Shown here piece by piece: positions 6,837-12,960 of a stretch of 12,960 nucleotides of DNA. Position 1 is the stretch's first letter; the number at the start of each line of letters is the position of its first letter. Made by a program: the position numbers and the translations under genes. The stretch is from Methanobrevibacter sp. GTDB lineage: Archaea > Methanobacteriota > Methanobacteria > Methanobacteriales > Methanobacteriaceae. The stretch lies in contig WRMT01000055.1 of assembly GCA_009777005.1 (NCBI GenBank), forward strand, positions 1-12,960, read 5' to 3'. Below the pieces are notes generated by a model. The model saw nothing but the letters and a program-made list of their open reading frames with translations. It was not told the origin of the DNA and did not search any database.

Positions 6837-7583
6837 TTATTTTCTAAATTTCATTGGTGTTTTTTCTGAATAATCTCCTACTCCCATGATATTTCCGATA
6901 TTAAGATATTCTCCTTTATTGTCCTTACCTATTAAATAATCTACTACTTTGTCGCTAGTTTTATCCTTATTACCAATTGCATTTACAGAATAAACATTTG
7001 TTAAATATATTTTGCCTTTGGAAGTCGTGAATTTAGCTTCTTTTCGCAGGTTTGATGTTCCAAATGTTTCAAAAAATTTAGCTTTTCCATCACGATAAAA
7101 GAAATAGTTATAGCTATCTGTTCCATGTAGTCCAATAAATTTGTACTCCCAAGCACCAATTAATTTCTGGTCAATGTTTGAATTTGCACTAGCACTTCCT
7201 TTTTTTGCCCAGTGAGCATATAATATAACTTTCTTACTTGGTTTAGTATTTACACTTATTTTTGATCCACCACTTCTCTTTGTGTACCAGCCTTTAAAGG
7301 TATATCCTGTCCTTTTAGGTGTGGAAGGAAACTTTTTAATCTTACTACCCTTATTGACATTTATTGATACTGCCGTTTTTGACCCTATTTTGCCTCCATT
7401 AGCGTTGAAAGTTATTTTATTTGTTTTCACTTGTTTATATTTTACATCAATCTGGATACTGTCATCATCTGTTGTGTATGTCTGTGGTTCACTTAGCACA
7501 GCTGCTGTTACTGTTATCATTGAAAACACTAAAATACTTGCAAATATTATGAGTAATACAAAAATTCTTTTCCATGAACTCAT
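6837..7583 (-). CDS. Secreted InlB B-repeat protein with C-terminal lipocalin-like domain
   Basis: The 248-residue protein appears intact. Residues 1-28 are a signal peptide (SSWKR, then a hydrophobic core up to TVTAA). Residues ~55-126 form one InlB B-repeat of the Listeria-Bacteroides type: FNANGGKI, STPKRTGYTFKGWYTKR, SKKVILYAHW. A linker (KKGSASANSN) leads to a beta-rich domain from ~140 (LIGAWEYKF, YNYFFYRDGKAKFF, KGKIYLTNVYS, GEYLNI) resembling small lipocalin-like domains that follow such repeats. It should act outside the membrane; InlB repeats serve in surface binding in bacteria, but the ligand here is unknown. AGGAGG lies 8 nt before the ATG, and a short hairpin lies just upstream. 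It is the only unbroken member of the three InlB genes in this window. Confidence 0.8.
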   Translation of the reverse strand: MSSWKRIFVLLIIFASILVFSMITVTAAVLSEPQTYTTDDDSIQIDVKYKQVKTNKITFNANGGKIGSKTAVSINVNKGSKIKKFPSTPKRTGYTFKGWYTKRSGGSKISVNTKPSKKVILYAHWAKKGSASANSNIDQKLIGAWEYKFIGLHGTDSYNYFFYRDGKAKFFETFGTSNLRKEAKFTTSKGKIYLTNVYSVNAIGNKDKTSDKVVDYLIGKDNKGEYLNIGNIMGVGDYSEKTPMKFRK

Positions 7584-7591
7584 TCTTTTAA

Positions 7592-7618
7592 CCTCCTCTC
7601 AGTGGCAAATGTACCACT
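7592..7618 (-). promoter_or_regulatory. Shine-Dalgarno and leader hairpin of the InlB gene
   Basis: On the minus strand AGGAGG (7592-7597) is directly preceded by AGTGG-N8-CCACT (7601-7618), a 5-bp stem. Folding would sit against the ribosome-binding site, or the dyad could be a protein site. Bases 7619-7834 further upstream show no gene. Confidence 0.35.
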
Positions 7619-7834
7619 TTTTTCATACTTAGTGAAATTCTTTTTCATTAAATATTAGCTAAAATAATATTGTTATTAGAAAAAATAGCTATTAATTGTG
7701 GTTTAACTAGATATTCCACTAAAATTAATCAGTTCCTTTCTTTTTTGCCAATAAATATTCTATTAATGTATAATGATAGTATTTGAATATAAATTACCAT
7801 GAATAATAGTTTAAAATCTGTTATATTTAAATTT

Positions 7835-7985
7835 TATGTTTGATTAATCTTTATAATAAAATATTCAAGGGGGGGGGGGGGATTTTTTATTATTTAATAA
7901 TTTTAATTAAAAATCAATAAAAAATAAGATAGATAATATAATATTATTTAAAAAAATTAATAATAAATAGGATATTTATGATTTA
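7835..7985. repeat. Dispersed repeat R, copy 3, with a G13 tract
   Basis: It shares TATGTTTGATTAATCTTTA, AATAAAAAATAAG and ATAATATAAT with copies 1 and 2 but has no vapB attached. Where copies 1 and 2 have a short broken G patch, this copy has thirteen uninterrupted G (7869-7881). The tract lies about 290 nt upstream of the minus-strand InlB gene. Confidence 0.6.
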
Positions 7986-8030
7986 AAAGATTTTAAAAAG
8001 ATCATGAAAAAATAAACAAGTAAAAATAGA

Positions 8031-8153
8031 TTATACATCATCTTCAATTTTCAAATCATCACCAACATTCTTAGCTATAATCAAAATATCTATATTTGAC
8101 TCATCTGTATCTTTTCCACGAGTTACAGATCCGAATAAAATTATTTTTAACAT
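8031..8153 (-). pseudogene. Remnant of a MNT-type nucleotidyltransferase
   Basis: The 40-residue frame reads LKIILFGSVTRGKDTDESNI then DILIIAKNVGDDLKIEDDV. This is the heart of the minimal nucleotidyltransferase (MNT) domain: GS-x2-RG followed by the paired acidic residues (here SNIDILI for the usual SDIDLLV). MNT proteins partner HEPN toxins in HEPN-MNT systems and AMPylate the toxin. The usual N-terminal helix is missing and the rest of the domain is cut off. The fragment ends at its 5' side within a few bases of the trpE relic, and no HEPN gene is nearby. I read it as a leftover of a lost toxin-antitoxin pair. Confidence 0.7.
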
Positions 8154-8155
8154 GC

Positions 8156-8341
8156 TCAGATACTAAAATTCCAATACAGATTCAAAGATATTGAAAAATT
8201 TCTCTAAACCATGTTTTATGTTAGAAAATCTCGAAAATTTTAGAAGAGGATGAAGATACACACTTTTAAGTTGGTTCAACATTAGAAGTTACTTATCAAA
8301 ATGAATTTTTCTAAATAAGCGAATAAAAATTATAAAATCTG
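8156..8341 (+). pseudogene. Decayed internal fragment of trpE
   Basis: This stretch aligns with bases ~10484-10660 of the intact trpE, codons about 29-87, at roughly 70-80% by eye. Long shared words include ATTGAAAAATTTCTCTAAAC, TTTATGTTAGAAA and GAAGATACACA. A one-base deletion early on (ATTC-AAAG against ATTCTTAAAG) and several stops destroy the frame. Weaker similarity may run to about 8369. It has no start and no remaining motifs. Direction is the same as the intact gene 2.2 kb downstream. It abuts the MNT remnant directly, so this is a recombination junction between two dead gene pieces. Confidence 0.75.
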
Positions 8342-8401
8342 AATAAAAAAAATAAGATAATACTAAATGTTTAACTTTTTAGGTTTACATCAAATGTGAA
8401 G

Positions 8402-8569
8402 TCATCGATTTTTTAAGCCAGCAATAGCTTTTCTTTCAAATTCACGTAATGCTTTTCTCGCTGATAATCTAGCAGCATTCTCTTTATTTTCTTTTTTATC
8501 GCCACATAGGCGATTGAAATCATCTTTCAACAAAAATAGGCCTCCAGTTAATAAATATATATGGTTCAT
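8402..8569 (-). CDS. Small charged protein (43-55 residues) downstream of the proteasome-like gene
   Basis: From ATG 8569 the frame encodes 55 residues ending at TGA 8402-8404. It begins 12 nt after the stop of the 413-residue gene, suggesting one transcript. A strong GGAGG lies inside it, 7 nt before an in-frame TTG (8533), so translation may instead start there and give 43 residues (LLKDDFNRLCGDKKENKENA then ARLSARKALREFERKAIAGL). The C-terminal half is a basic-acidic amphipathic helix. I do not recognise a family. The tight spacing and preserved frame make a partner or regulator of the hydrolase possible, but this is inference. Confidence 0.55.
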   Translation of the reverse strand: MNHIYLLTGGLFLLKDDFNRLCGDKKENKENAARLSARKALREFERKAIAGLKNR

Positions 8570-8581
8570 GTTATATAATTG

Positions 8582-9823
8582 TTATCTATCAAAAAAGTGA
8601 TGATTTAGTTTTGGGTCAAAATAATGTTTTCTTTTAATCCACACGAATCCATCTCCTTTTGTTATTAATGCTACATCGATGTCTCCTCCCACCGTTTCAA
8701 TTTCTGCAGAAACCTTTCTTTTTAAAGAAGTAATATGAATAAGTGATTCACACATATTCCCTAACTCTTCTTTAGGCATTACACTTATAGCACTCTTCAC
8801 AGACTCAAATGATTCTTTACCAGCATCTTTAATCGTATCATTAAGATTTTCAATCAAATCATCATTGTGGTCATTCAATTGATTAAATGACTCTTTTATA
8901 ATTGTTAACGCATTTTCGTCTATTTTATCATTCACTTTCAAAATATTATAAATTGAGTCTGGATATTTTCTTATTGCTTCATCAACATATTCATTTATTT
9001 TTTCAGTTATGTGGGGATTCATTCCACTTAAATAAGTTTCAACGACATCTGTCGGGGCAAATGGTTCAATTTCAGATAAATTAAAATTATTTATCTTTTT
9101 ATGTTTAAAATTGAGTGATTTCAATTTTTTATTTATAATGCCAAAAATATATTTTGAACAATATGAAGGGAAAGGGTTCTGCTCATCAAAGCCCGCAATA
9201 ACGATTCCTGTACGGTTATTCGTGAAAATACGATATAAAAAATAAACTTTTAAAATAGGAAAATACTCTTCTTTTTCATCATTAGATATTTTTAGAATAT
9301 TAAATAAGTCATTAAAAATATAATCAAATTTTTCGAAATCATCACTTTCAGATGTACTGTAAATTTCTTCTAAATCCTTTACATATACTTTTAAAAATAA
9401 CTTAACAGCTTTCTCTCCATTTTCCTCAACCAATTTTTTCAAAGCATTAAATGAATTAGTCATATAATATTCAATAATTGATTCATCAGATTTTTCATTG
9501 CAATATTTTTCTAAAAAATTTAAAAAACTTTGCATATATAATTTAACAGAAGGATTATCATCATTAAAAGTTTTTTTGAAAAAAGAAATAATATCACATT
9601 TACTAATTTTTTTCTTATATTGCTTGATTAGTGTTTCCATGGGAATCCCCATGAAGTTTGCATTTGCATAAGTCATTATCCCCATTGGAGGATCATTAGA
9701 TAGCATGAATAGTTTATTAACTCCTTCATACGTTTTTTCCTTTTCTCCTTTAGTCACAGTAACCATACTATCTGCTGCCAAAGCAACTGCACTTTTATTC
9801 ATTATCAATATTTCTGCTGTCAT
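8582..9823 (-). CDS. Proteasome beta-like Ntn-hydrolase family protein, 413 residues
   Basis: Both ends resemble an archaeal proteasome beta subunit. The N-terminus is Met-Thr, so Met removal would expose Thr2 as the usual N-terminal nucleophile. ALAADSMVTV places Asp18 at the Asp/Glu17 position of the beta subunit. VNKLFML provides Lys37 at the Lys33 position, followed by GIMTYANANFMG for the strand around Gly47. Near the C-terminus GGDIDVALITKGDGFVWI (379-396) matches the beta-subunit strand pair, but the Ser before GG is Val. Between them lie about 310 residues, largely helical and charged, instead of the ~120 usual. There is no propeptide and no signal peptide, so it should be cytoplasmic. 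AAGGT lies upstream of the ATG and TATA-like sequence lies 40 nt upstream. A small gene follows 12 nt after the stop. Peptidase or other amide-hydrolase activity, substrate and oligomeric state are unknown. It is not the housekeeping proteasome. Confidence 0.78.
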   Translation of the reverse strand: MTAEILIMNKSAVALAADSMVTVTKGEKEKTYEGVNKLFMLSNDPPMGIMTYANANFMGIPMETLIKQYKKKISKCDIISFFKKTFNDDNPSVKLYMQSFLNFLEKYCNEKSDESIIEYYMTNSFNALKKLVEENGEKAVKLFLKVYVKDLEEIYSTSESDDFEKFDYIFNDLFNILKISNDEKEEYFPILKVYFLYRIFTNNRTGIVIAGFDEQNPFPSYCSKYIFGIINKKLKSLNFKHKKINNFNLSEIEPFAPTDVVETYLSGMNPHITEKINEYVDEAIRKYPDSIYNILKVNDKIDENALTIIKESFNQLNDHNDDLIENLNDTIKDAGKESFESVKSAISVMPKEELGNMCESLIHITSLKRKVSAEIETVGGDIDVALITKGDGFVWIKRKHYFDPKLNHHFFDR

Positions 9824-9862
9824 GAGAAAACCTTAAATGATAGTTAAAATAATTTTATTGAT

Positions 9863-9872
9863 ATTATATAAT
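9863..9872 (-). promoter_or_regulatory. TATA-like box for the proteasome-like gene
   Basis: ATTATATAAT, 40-49 nt upstream of the ATG at 9823, predicts a short leader starting near 9840. The rest of the divergent gap (9824-10399) holds a T12 run (9947-9958), a palindrome GTTGCAAC (9962-9969), a hexamer repeat and the trpE promoter, and no gene. Confidence 0.45.
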
Positions 9873-9983
9873 AGGGTTTTAGTTTACATAATATTTGTGG
9901 CTGTAAAAAATTCGGTTGCTAGAAGTTGGATTTTCATTCAAAAGTCTTTTTTTTTTTTAAGGTTGCAACGGTTTTTTATTTTA

Positions 9984-10009
9984 TTTAGTTTTAGTTTTAG
10001 TTTTAGTTT
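9984..10009. repeat. TTTAGT hexanucleotide tandem repeat
   Basis: Just over four perfect units of TTTAGT lie in the divergent intergenic region between the proteasome-like gene and trpE. Confidence 0.85.
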
Positions 10010-10286
10010 ATCACTTAATGGTTTAAGATAAGTTTTATTAAATACATTTCATTTGTTTAAATCACATTAAACTTTTTAATTAGTAAAATTTTTTAGTAAC
10101 GACATTTTAAAACTATTTTTTAAAATTATTTAATAATTATTTTTATTTTTATATATAAAATGAAAATTGTACTTATTTTTTTACAATAACTCTCATTTTT
10201 TAATAAAATTAAATATATTATTATAATTATTCTTTTTTAAAAAATTACATCAAAGACTAAAGGACAAATTTATAATGTATATTTAT

Positions 10287-10310
10287 GTACTATAAACCTT
10301 TAAATAGTAC
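10287..10310 (+). promoter_or_regulatory. trpE promoter with candidate operator dyad
   Basis: GTACTAT (10287-10293) and ATAGTAC (10304-10310) form a perfect inverted repeat with a 10-nt spacer. The right half overlaps CTTTAAATA (10298-10306), the best TATA-like box before trpE, which would give a leader of about 70 nt. The half-sites TGTACT and AGTACT are one base from TGTACA, the TRP box bound by the repressor TrpY in Methanothermobacter. A repressor bound here would block TBP. No trpY gene is in this window. Confidence 0.45.
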
Positions 10311-10399
10311 TTTGAACAACTTATTAATACAATGTTTTAAATTACTAATTTAAAATTTCAAATTATTATATTAAAAATTATTGAGAATAAGTGATTTTA

Positions 10400-11869
10400 A
10401 TGATATTCCCCAGCTTAAAAGAAGTTAAAGAAATTATTAAGGAGAATGACTGTAGCTATGTTCCAATAGCTTATGAAATATTTTCAGATACAAAAACTCC
10501 AATAGAAATTCTTAAAGTATTGAAAAATTTCTCTAAACACTGCTTTATGTTAGAAAGTGTTGAAGATTCTAAAAGATGGGGAAGATACACATTTTTGGGA
10601 TTTGACCCCTTATTAGAAATTACTTGTGAAAACGAATTTCTTCAAATAAAAGGTTATAAATCATTATCTAAAAAAACAAAGAATCCAAACAAATATATTA
10701 GAGAAATACTTCAGGAATACAAAAGTCCGAATATAGCTAATTTTCCTCCTTTTACTGGAGGATTAGTAGGTTATTTTGCTTATGATTATATTAAGTATAG
10801 TGAAAATTTAAACTTTGATGGAGAAGATTATGAATCTTTTAAAGACGTTGATTTAATGTTATTTGATAAAATAATCGTTTTTGATAATTTTAAGCAAAAA
10901 ATCATGTTTATTGTAAATATTAAAGTTGATGACGTTGAAAAAGAATATGAAAAAGCTACTAAGGAACTTAAAAAATTAGTAGCTATTGTTAAAAATGGAC
11001 AGCCAATAGAAAATGATAAATTAGAAATCAAAACAGAATTTACTCCTTTATTTTCTAAAGAAAAATATTGTTCTATGGTTGAAAAAGCTAAAAAATATAT
11101 TAAAGAAGGAGATATTTTTCAAGTTGTACTTTCAAATCCAATTTCTGCTAAAATTGAAGGGAGTTTAATGGATACTTACAGAGTACTTAGAACAACGAAT
11201 CCTTCTCCCTACATGTTTTATTTTTCAAGTGATAATATTGAAATTGCAGGAGCATCTCCAGAAACATTGGTTAAACTTGAAAATAAGTCTTTGTACACCT
11301 TTCCACTAGCTGGAACAAGATCAAGAGGGAAAAATGAGGAGGAAGATTTAAATTTAGAAAAAGATCTCCTTGCTGATGAGAAAGAACTTGCAGAACATAA
11401 TATGCTTGTTGATCTTGCTCGTAATGATCTTGGAAGGGTAAGTGAATTTGGTTCAGTAAAATTAGAAAAATACATGGAAATTAAAAAGTTTTCCCATGTT
11501 ATGCACATAGGATCTACAGTTAAAAGTACTATAATGCATGATAAAGATGTTTTAGATGTGATAGATGCCATACTTCCTGCAGGAACCTTATCAGGAGCCC
11601 CGAAAATCAGAGCTTGTGAAATAATAGAGGAGTTAGAACAGAATAAAAGAGGCATATATGGTGGAGCTATTGGTTATTTAGGATTTTCTGGAAATATGGA
11701 TACATGTATAGCTATTAGAATTGCTTTTACCAAGAAAAATAAAGTTTTCATTCGTTCTGGAGCAGGAATTGTTGCAGACAGTGTAGCTGAATCCGAATTT
11801 GAAGAATGCATGAATAAAGCACAAGCAGTTTTAAATGGATTAAAATTAGCTGAAAAAGGAATTGAATAA
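10400..11869 (+). CDS. trpE: Anthranilate synthase component I (large subunit)
   Basis: Converts chorismate, with ammonia delivered by TrpG, to anthranilate and pyruvate, the first committed step to tryptophan. I chose ATG 10400 (489 residues) because GTGAT just upstream fits the archaeal Shine-Dalgarno; a GTG start at 10391 would overlap that site. The N-terminal domain holds the feedback motif LES (residues 51-53) that binds tryptophan, followed by GRYTFLGFDP. The chorismate-binding domain is complete: PLAGTRSRG, EHNMLVDLARNDLGR, HVMHIGSTV, LPAGTLSGAPKIRACEIIEE, GIYGGAIGY and IRSGAGIVADSVAESEFEEC. This pattern marks TrpE rather than aminodeoxychorismate synthase PabB, though the two are close relatives. 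trpG follows after about 145 nt. A dyad over the TATA box may control it. A decayed copy of codons ~29-87 lies at 8156-8341. Confidence 0.95.
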   Translation: MIFPSLKEVKEIIKENDCSYVPIAYEIFSDTKTPIEILKVLKNFSKHCFMLESVEDSKRWGRYTFLGFDPLLEITCENEFLQIKGYKSLSKKTKNPNKYIREILQEYKSPNIANFPPFTGGLVGYFAYDYIKYSENLNFDGEDYESFKDVDLMLFDKIIVFDNFKQKIMFIVNIKVDDVEKEYEKATKELKKLVAIVKNGQPIENDKLEIKTEFTPLFSKEKYCSMVEKAKKYIKEGDIFQVVLSNPISAKIEGSLMDTYRVLRTTNPSPYMFYFSSDNIEIAGASPETLVKLENKSLYTFPLAGTRSRGKNEEEDLNLEKDLLADEKELAEHNMLVDLARNDLGRVSEFGSVKLEKYMEIKKFSHVMHIGSTVKSTIMHDKDVLDVIDAILPAGTLSGAPKIRACEIIEELEQNKRGIYGGAIGYLGFSGNMDTCIAIRIAFTKKNKVFIRSGAGIVADSVAESEFEECMNKAQAVLNGLKLAEKGIE

Positions 11870-11891
11870 CATTCCATAATTCTAGAAAGAG

Positions 11892-11953
11892 TTTTAAGAT
11901 AATTAATGTTGTTTTATGAGAATATTTTAGAAGAATTTTCAAGATAATTAATG
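11892..11953. repeat. Direct repeat in the trpE-trpG gap
   Basis: TTTTAAGATAATTAATG (11892-11908) recurs as TTTTCAAGATAATTAATG (11936-11953), differing by one inserted C. The 146-nt gap is long for an operon of coupled subunits. It has no clear hairpin, so the repeat may be a local duplication or a protein site. Confidence 0.6.
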
Positions 11954-12015
11954 AAAGTATTTATTTTTATAAAATTTTATAAATTTCCTTATTTTAATAA
12001 TCAAAGGTGGATAAA

Positions 12016-12591
12016 ATGATTTTATTAATTGATAATTATGATAGCTTTTCTTATAATTTATATCAAATGATTGGTGAGATAAATCCAAATATAAAAGTCG
12101 TGCGAAATGATAAATTATCTTTATCAGAAATTGAAGAGATTAATCCTGAAAGTATTGTTATATCTCCAGGTCCTGGAAGAGCTAAAGATGCAGGTATTTT
12201 AATTGATTTGGTAAAAAAGTTCTATGATAAAATTCCTATTTTAGGGATTTGTTTAGGTCATCAAGGTATTTATGAGGCGTTTGGAGGAAATATTAGCTAT
12301 TCAAAAATATTAATGCATGGAAAATCTTCTGATATTGTCTTAGATAATAAAAATCCATTATTTAATAATTTGGATAGTGAAATATCCGTAGGTCGTTATC
12401 ACTCTCTTTCTGCAATTGAAGAAACTTTGCCTAAGAATTTGTCTATAATAGCTAAATCAAAAGATGATAATGAGATTATGGCAATAGCTCATAATGACTA
12501 CCCTGTTTATGGTCTTCAATTTCACCCAGAATCAATTTTAAGCTCTAATGGTTTTGAAATTGTAAAAAATTTTTTAAATCAAGACAATTGA
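12016..12591 (+). CDS. trpG: Anthranilate synthase component II (glutamine amidotransferase)
   Basis: A class I glutamine amidotransferase that hydrolyses glutamine and passes ammonia to TrpE. I chose ATG 12016 (191 residues) because AGGTG lies 6 nt upstream; a GTG at 12007 would use up that Shine-Dalgarno. The typical start ILLIDNYDSFSYNL, the oxyanion motif SPGPGRAKDAG and the nucleophile Cys79 in GICLGHQ are present. HGKSSDI, VGRYHSL and the catalytic His170 and Glu172 in LQFHPESIL complete the set, and length is normal. The same protein type serves p-aminobenzoate synthesis as PabA, but position after trpE fixes the tryptophan role. No other trp gene follows within the window, so the rest of the pathway is elsewhere or beyond the 370-nt gap downstream. 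Confidence 0.94.
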   Translation: MILLIDNYDSFSYNLYQMIGEINPNIKVVRNDKLSLSEIEEINPESIVISPGPGRAKDAGILIDLVKKFYDKIPILGICLGHQGIYEAFGGNISYSKILMHGKSSDIVLDNKNPLFNNLDSEISVGRYHSLSAIEETLPKNLSIIAKSKDDNEIMAIAHNDYPVYGLQFHPESILSSNGFEIVKNFLNQDN

Positions 12592-12679
12592 TGATATTGT
12601 TTGGAAGTTGGTATTTTACTATTAAATATTTTTTCAATGGTATAGTTAATTATCTTTTAAAAAATGTAGATATGTTTAA

Positions 12680-12689
12680 TTTTTTTTTT
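12680..12689 (+). terminator. T10 tract after trpG
   Basis: Ten consecutive T, 89 nt past the trpG stop, fit the T-rich terminators of archaeal RNA polymerase. The rest of 12592-12960 is AT-rich with no gene I can support. Confidence 0.35.
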
Positions 12690-12960
12690 GATTTACTTTA
12701 TTTAAAAGTTTATAATAATTAATAAAATCTATTAAAAATTTTAAATATTCTATGTTTATTGGAAGAATATAATTTAAAATAATATTTTTTATTTAATTAA
12801 TGTTTAATCGATTTTAAAGAATATAATTTTCATCAATTTATAGTCATGAAAATAAAGTTTTTAAGTAATGATAATTTTTAAAATTATTATATTAATTTAT
12901 TTTAATGATTTAAAATTTATATTTTATTAATCATGAAAATGCCCATTATTATTTTAAAAA

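Noticed and set aside
7282..7632. Plus-strand 116-residue frame opposite the InlB gene
   Set aside because: It is antisense to a gene with signal peptide and recognised repeat; its hydrophobicity reflects the opposite strand.
3114..7985. Repeat family R as a possible CRISPR array
   Set aside because: Only three copies, hundreds of bases long, kilobases apart and linked to vapB; no short regularly spaced repeats.
8902..9084. 60-residue plus-strand frame inside the proteasome-like gene
   Set aside because: Antisense to a well-supported gene and without any motif.
9962..9969. GTTGCAAC palindrome as an operator
   Set aside because: Eight bases only, not placed over either TATA-like box, and no second site.
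9837..10031. Plus-strand frame of 64 residues in the divergent intergenic region
   Set aside because: Its end is encoded by a T run and the TTTAGT microsatellite (Phe/Ser repeats); no Shine-Dalgarno and no family features.
11218..11655. 145-residue minus-strand frame inside trpE
   Set aside because: Serine-rich shadow of a highly conserved coding region; no independent start signal.
12592..12960. Possible further trp gene after trpG
   Set aside because: All frames are short and stop-rich with no recognisable tryptophan-pathway motif.

Overview
The window is extremely AT-rich. It carries archaeal-type signals: Shine-Dalgarno matches to the GGAGGTGAT end of archaeal 16S rRNA, TATA-like boxes about 40-70 nt upstream of starts, and T-tract ends. 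Its gene families are secreted InlB-type Listeria-Bacteroides repeat proteins, AAA-ATPase/PD-(D/E)XK proteins, VapBC and a trpE-trpG pair. Together these suggest a methanogen of the Methanobacteriaceae, most likely Methanobrevibacter. This assignment is inference from composition and gene content; no rRNA or marker gene is present.

Left part (1-8400) is a decaying accessory region built from repeated modules. It holds a truncated InlB-repeat gene (151-540), a frameshifted AAA-ATPase/PD-(D/E)XK gene (614-2192) enclosed by a diverged 80-bp direct repeat, a MITE-like inverted-repeat element (2364-2478), and an intact vapB-vapC operon on the minus strand (2587-3257). A 5'-truncated second AAA/PD-(D/E)XK copy follows (3677-4782), then a frameshifted InlB-repeat secreted protein (4997-5712, minus), a broken second vapB with its upstream region (6214-6605), and an intact InlB-repeat secreted protein (6837-7583, minus). 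A third copy of the vapB upstream repeat carries a G13 tract. Next come a nucleotidyltransferase (MNT) remnant (8031-8153) and, directly against it, a decayed fragment of trpE (8156-8341).

Middle (8402-9823, minus) is a probable two-gene unit. The first gene is a 413-residue protein whose two ends look like a proteasome beta subunit, with a possible Thr/Asp/Lys catalytic set and a roughly 310-residue middle. The second gene encodes a very small, charged protein.

Right part (10400-12591, plus) is the housekeeping segment: trpE and trpG, the two subunits of anthranilate synthase at the entry of tryptophan synthesis. A perfect dyad (GTACTAT-N10-ATAGTAC) overlaps the likely trpE TATA box and is a candidate operator. 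The last 370 bases contain no gene I can recognise.

Most notable points: the stand-alone proteasome-like hydrolase; matching -1 frame breaks at A-rich slippery heptamers at the same place in both PD-(D/E)XK copies; the trpE relic 2 kb from the intact trpE; and long G/C homopolymers upstream of the secreted-protein genes, which could be phase-variable.
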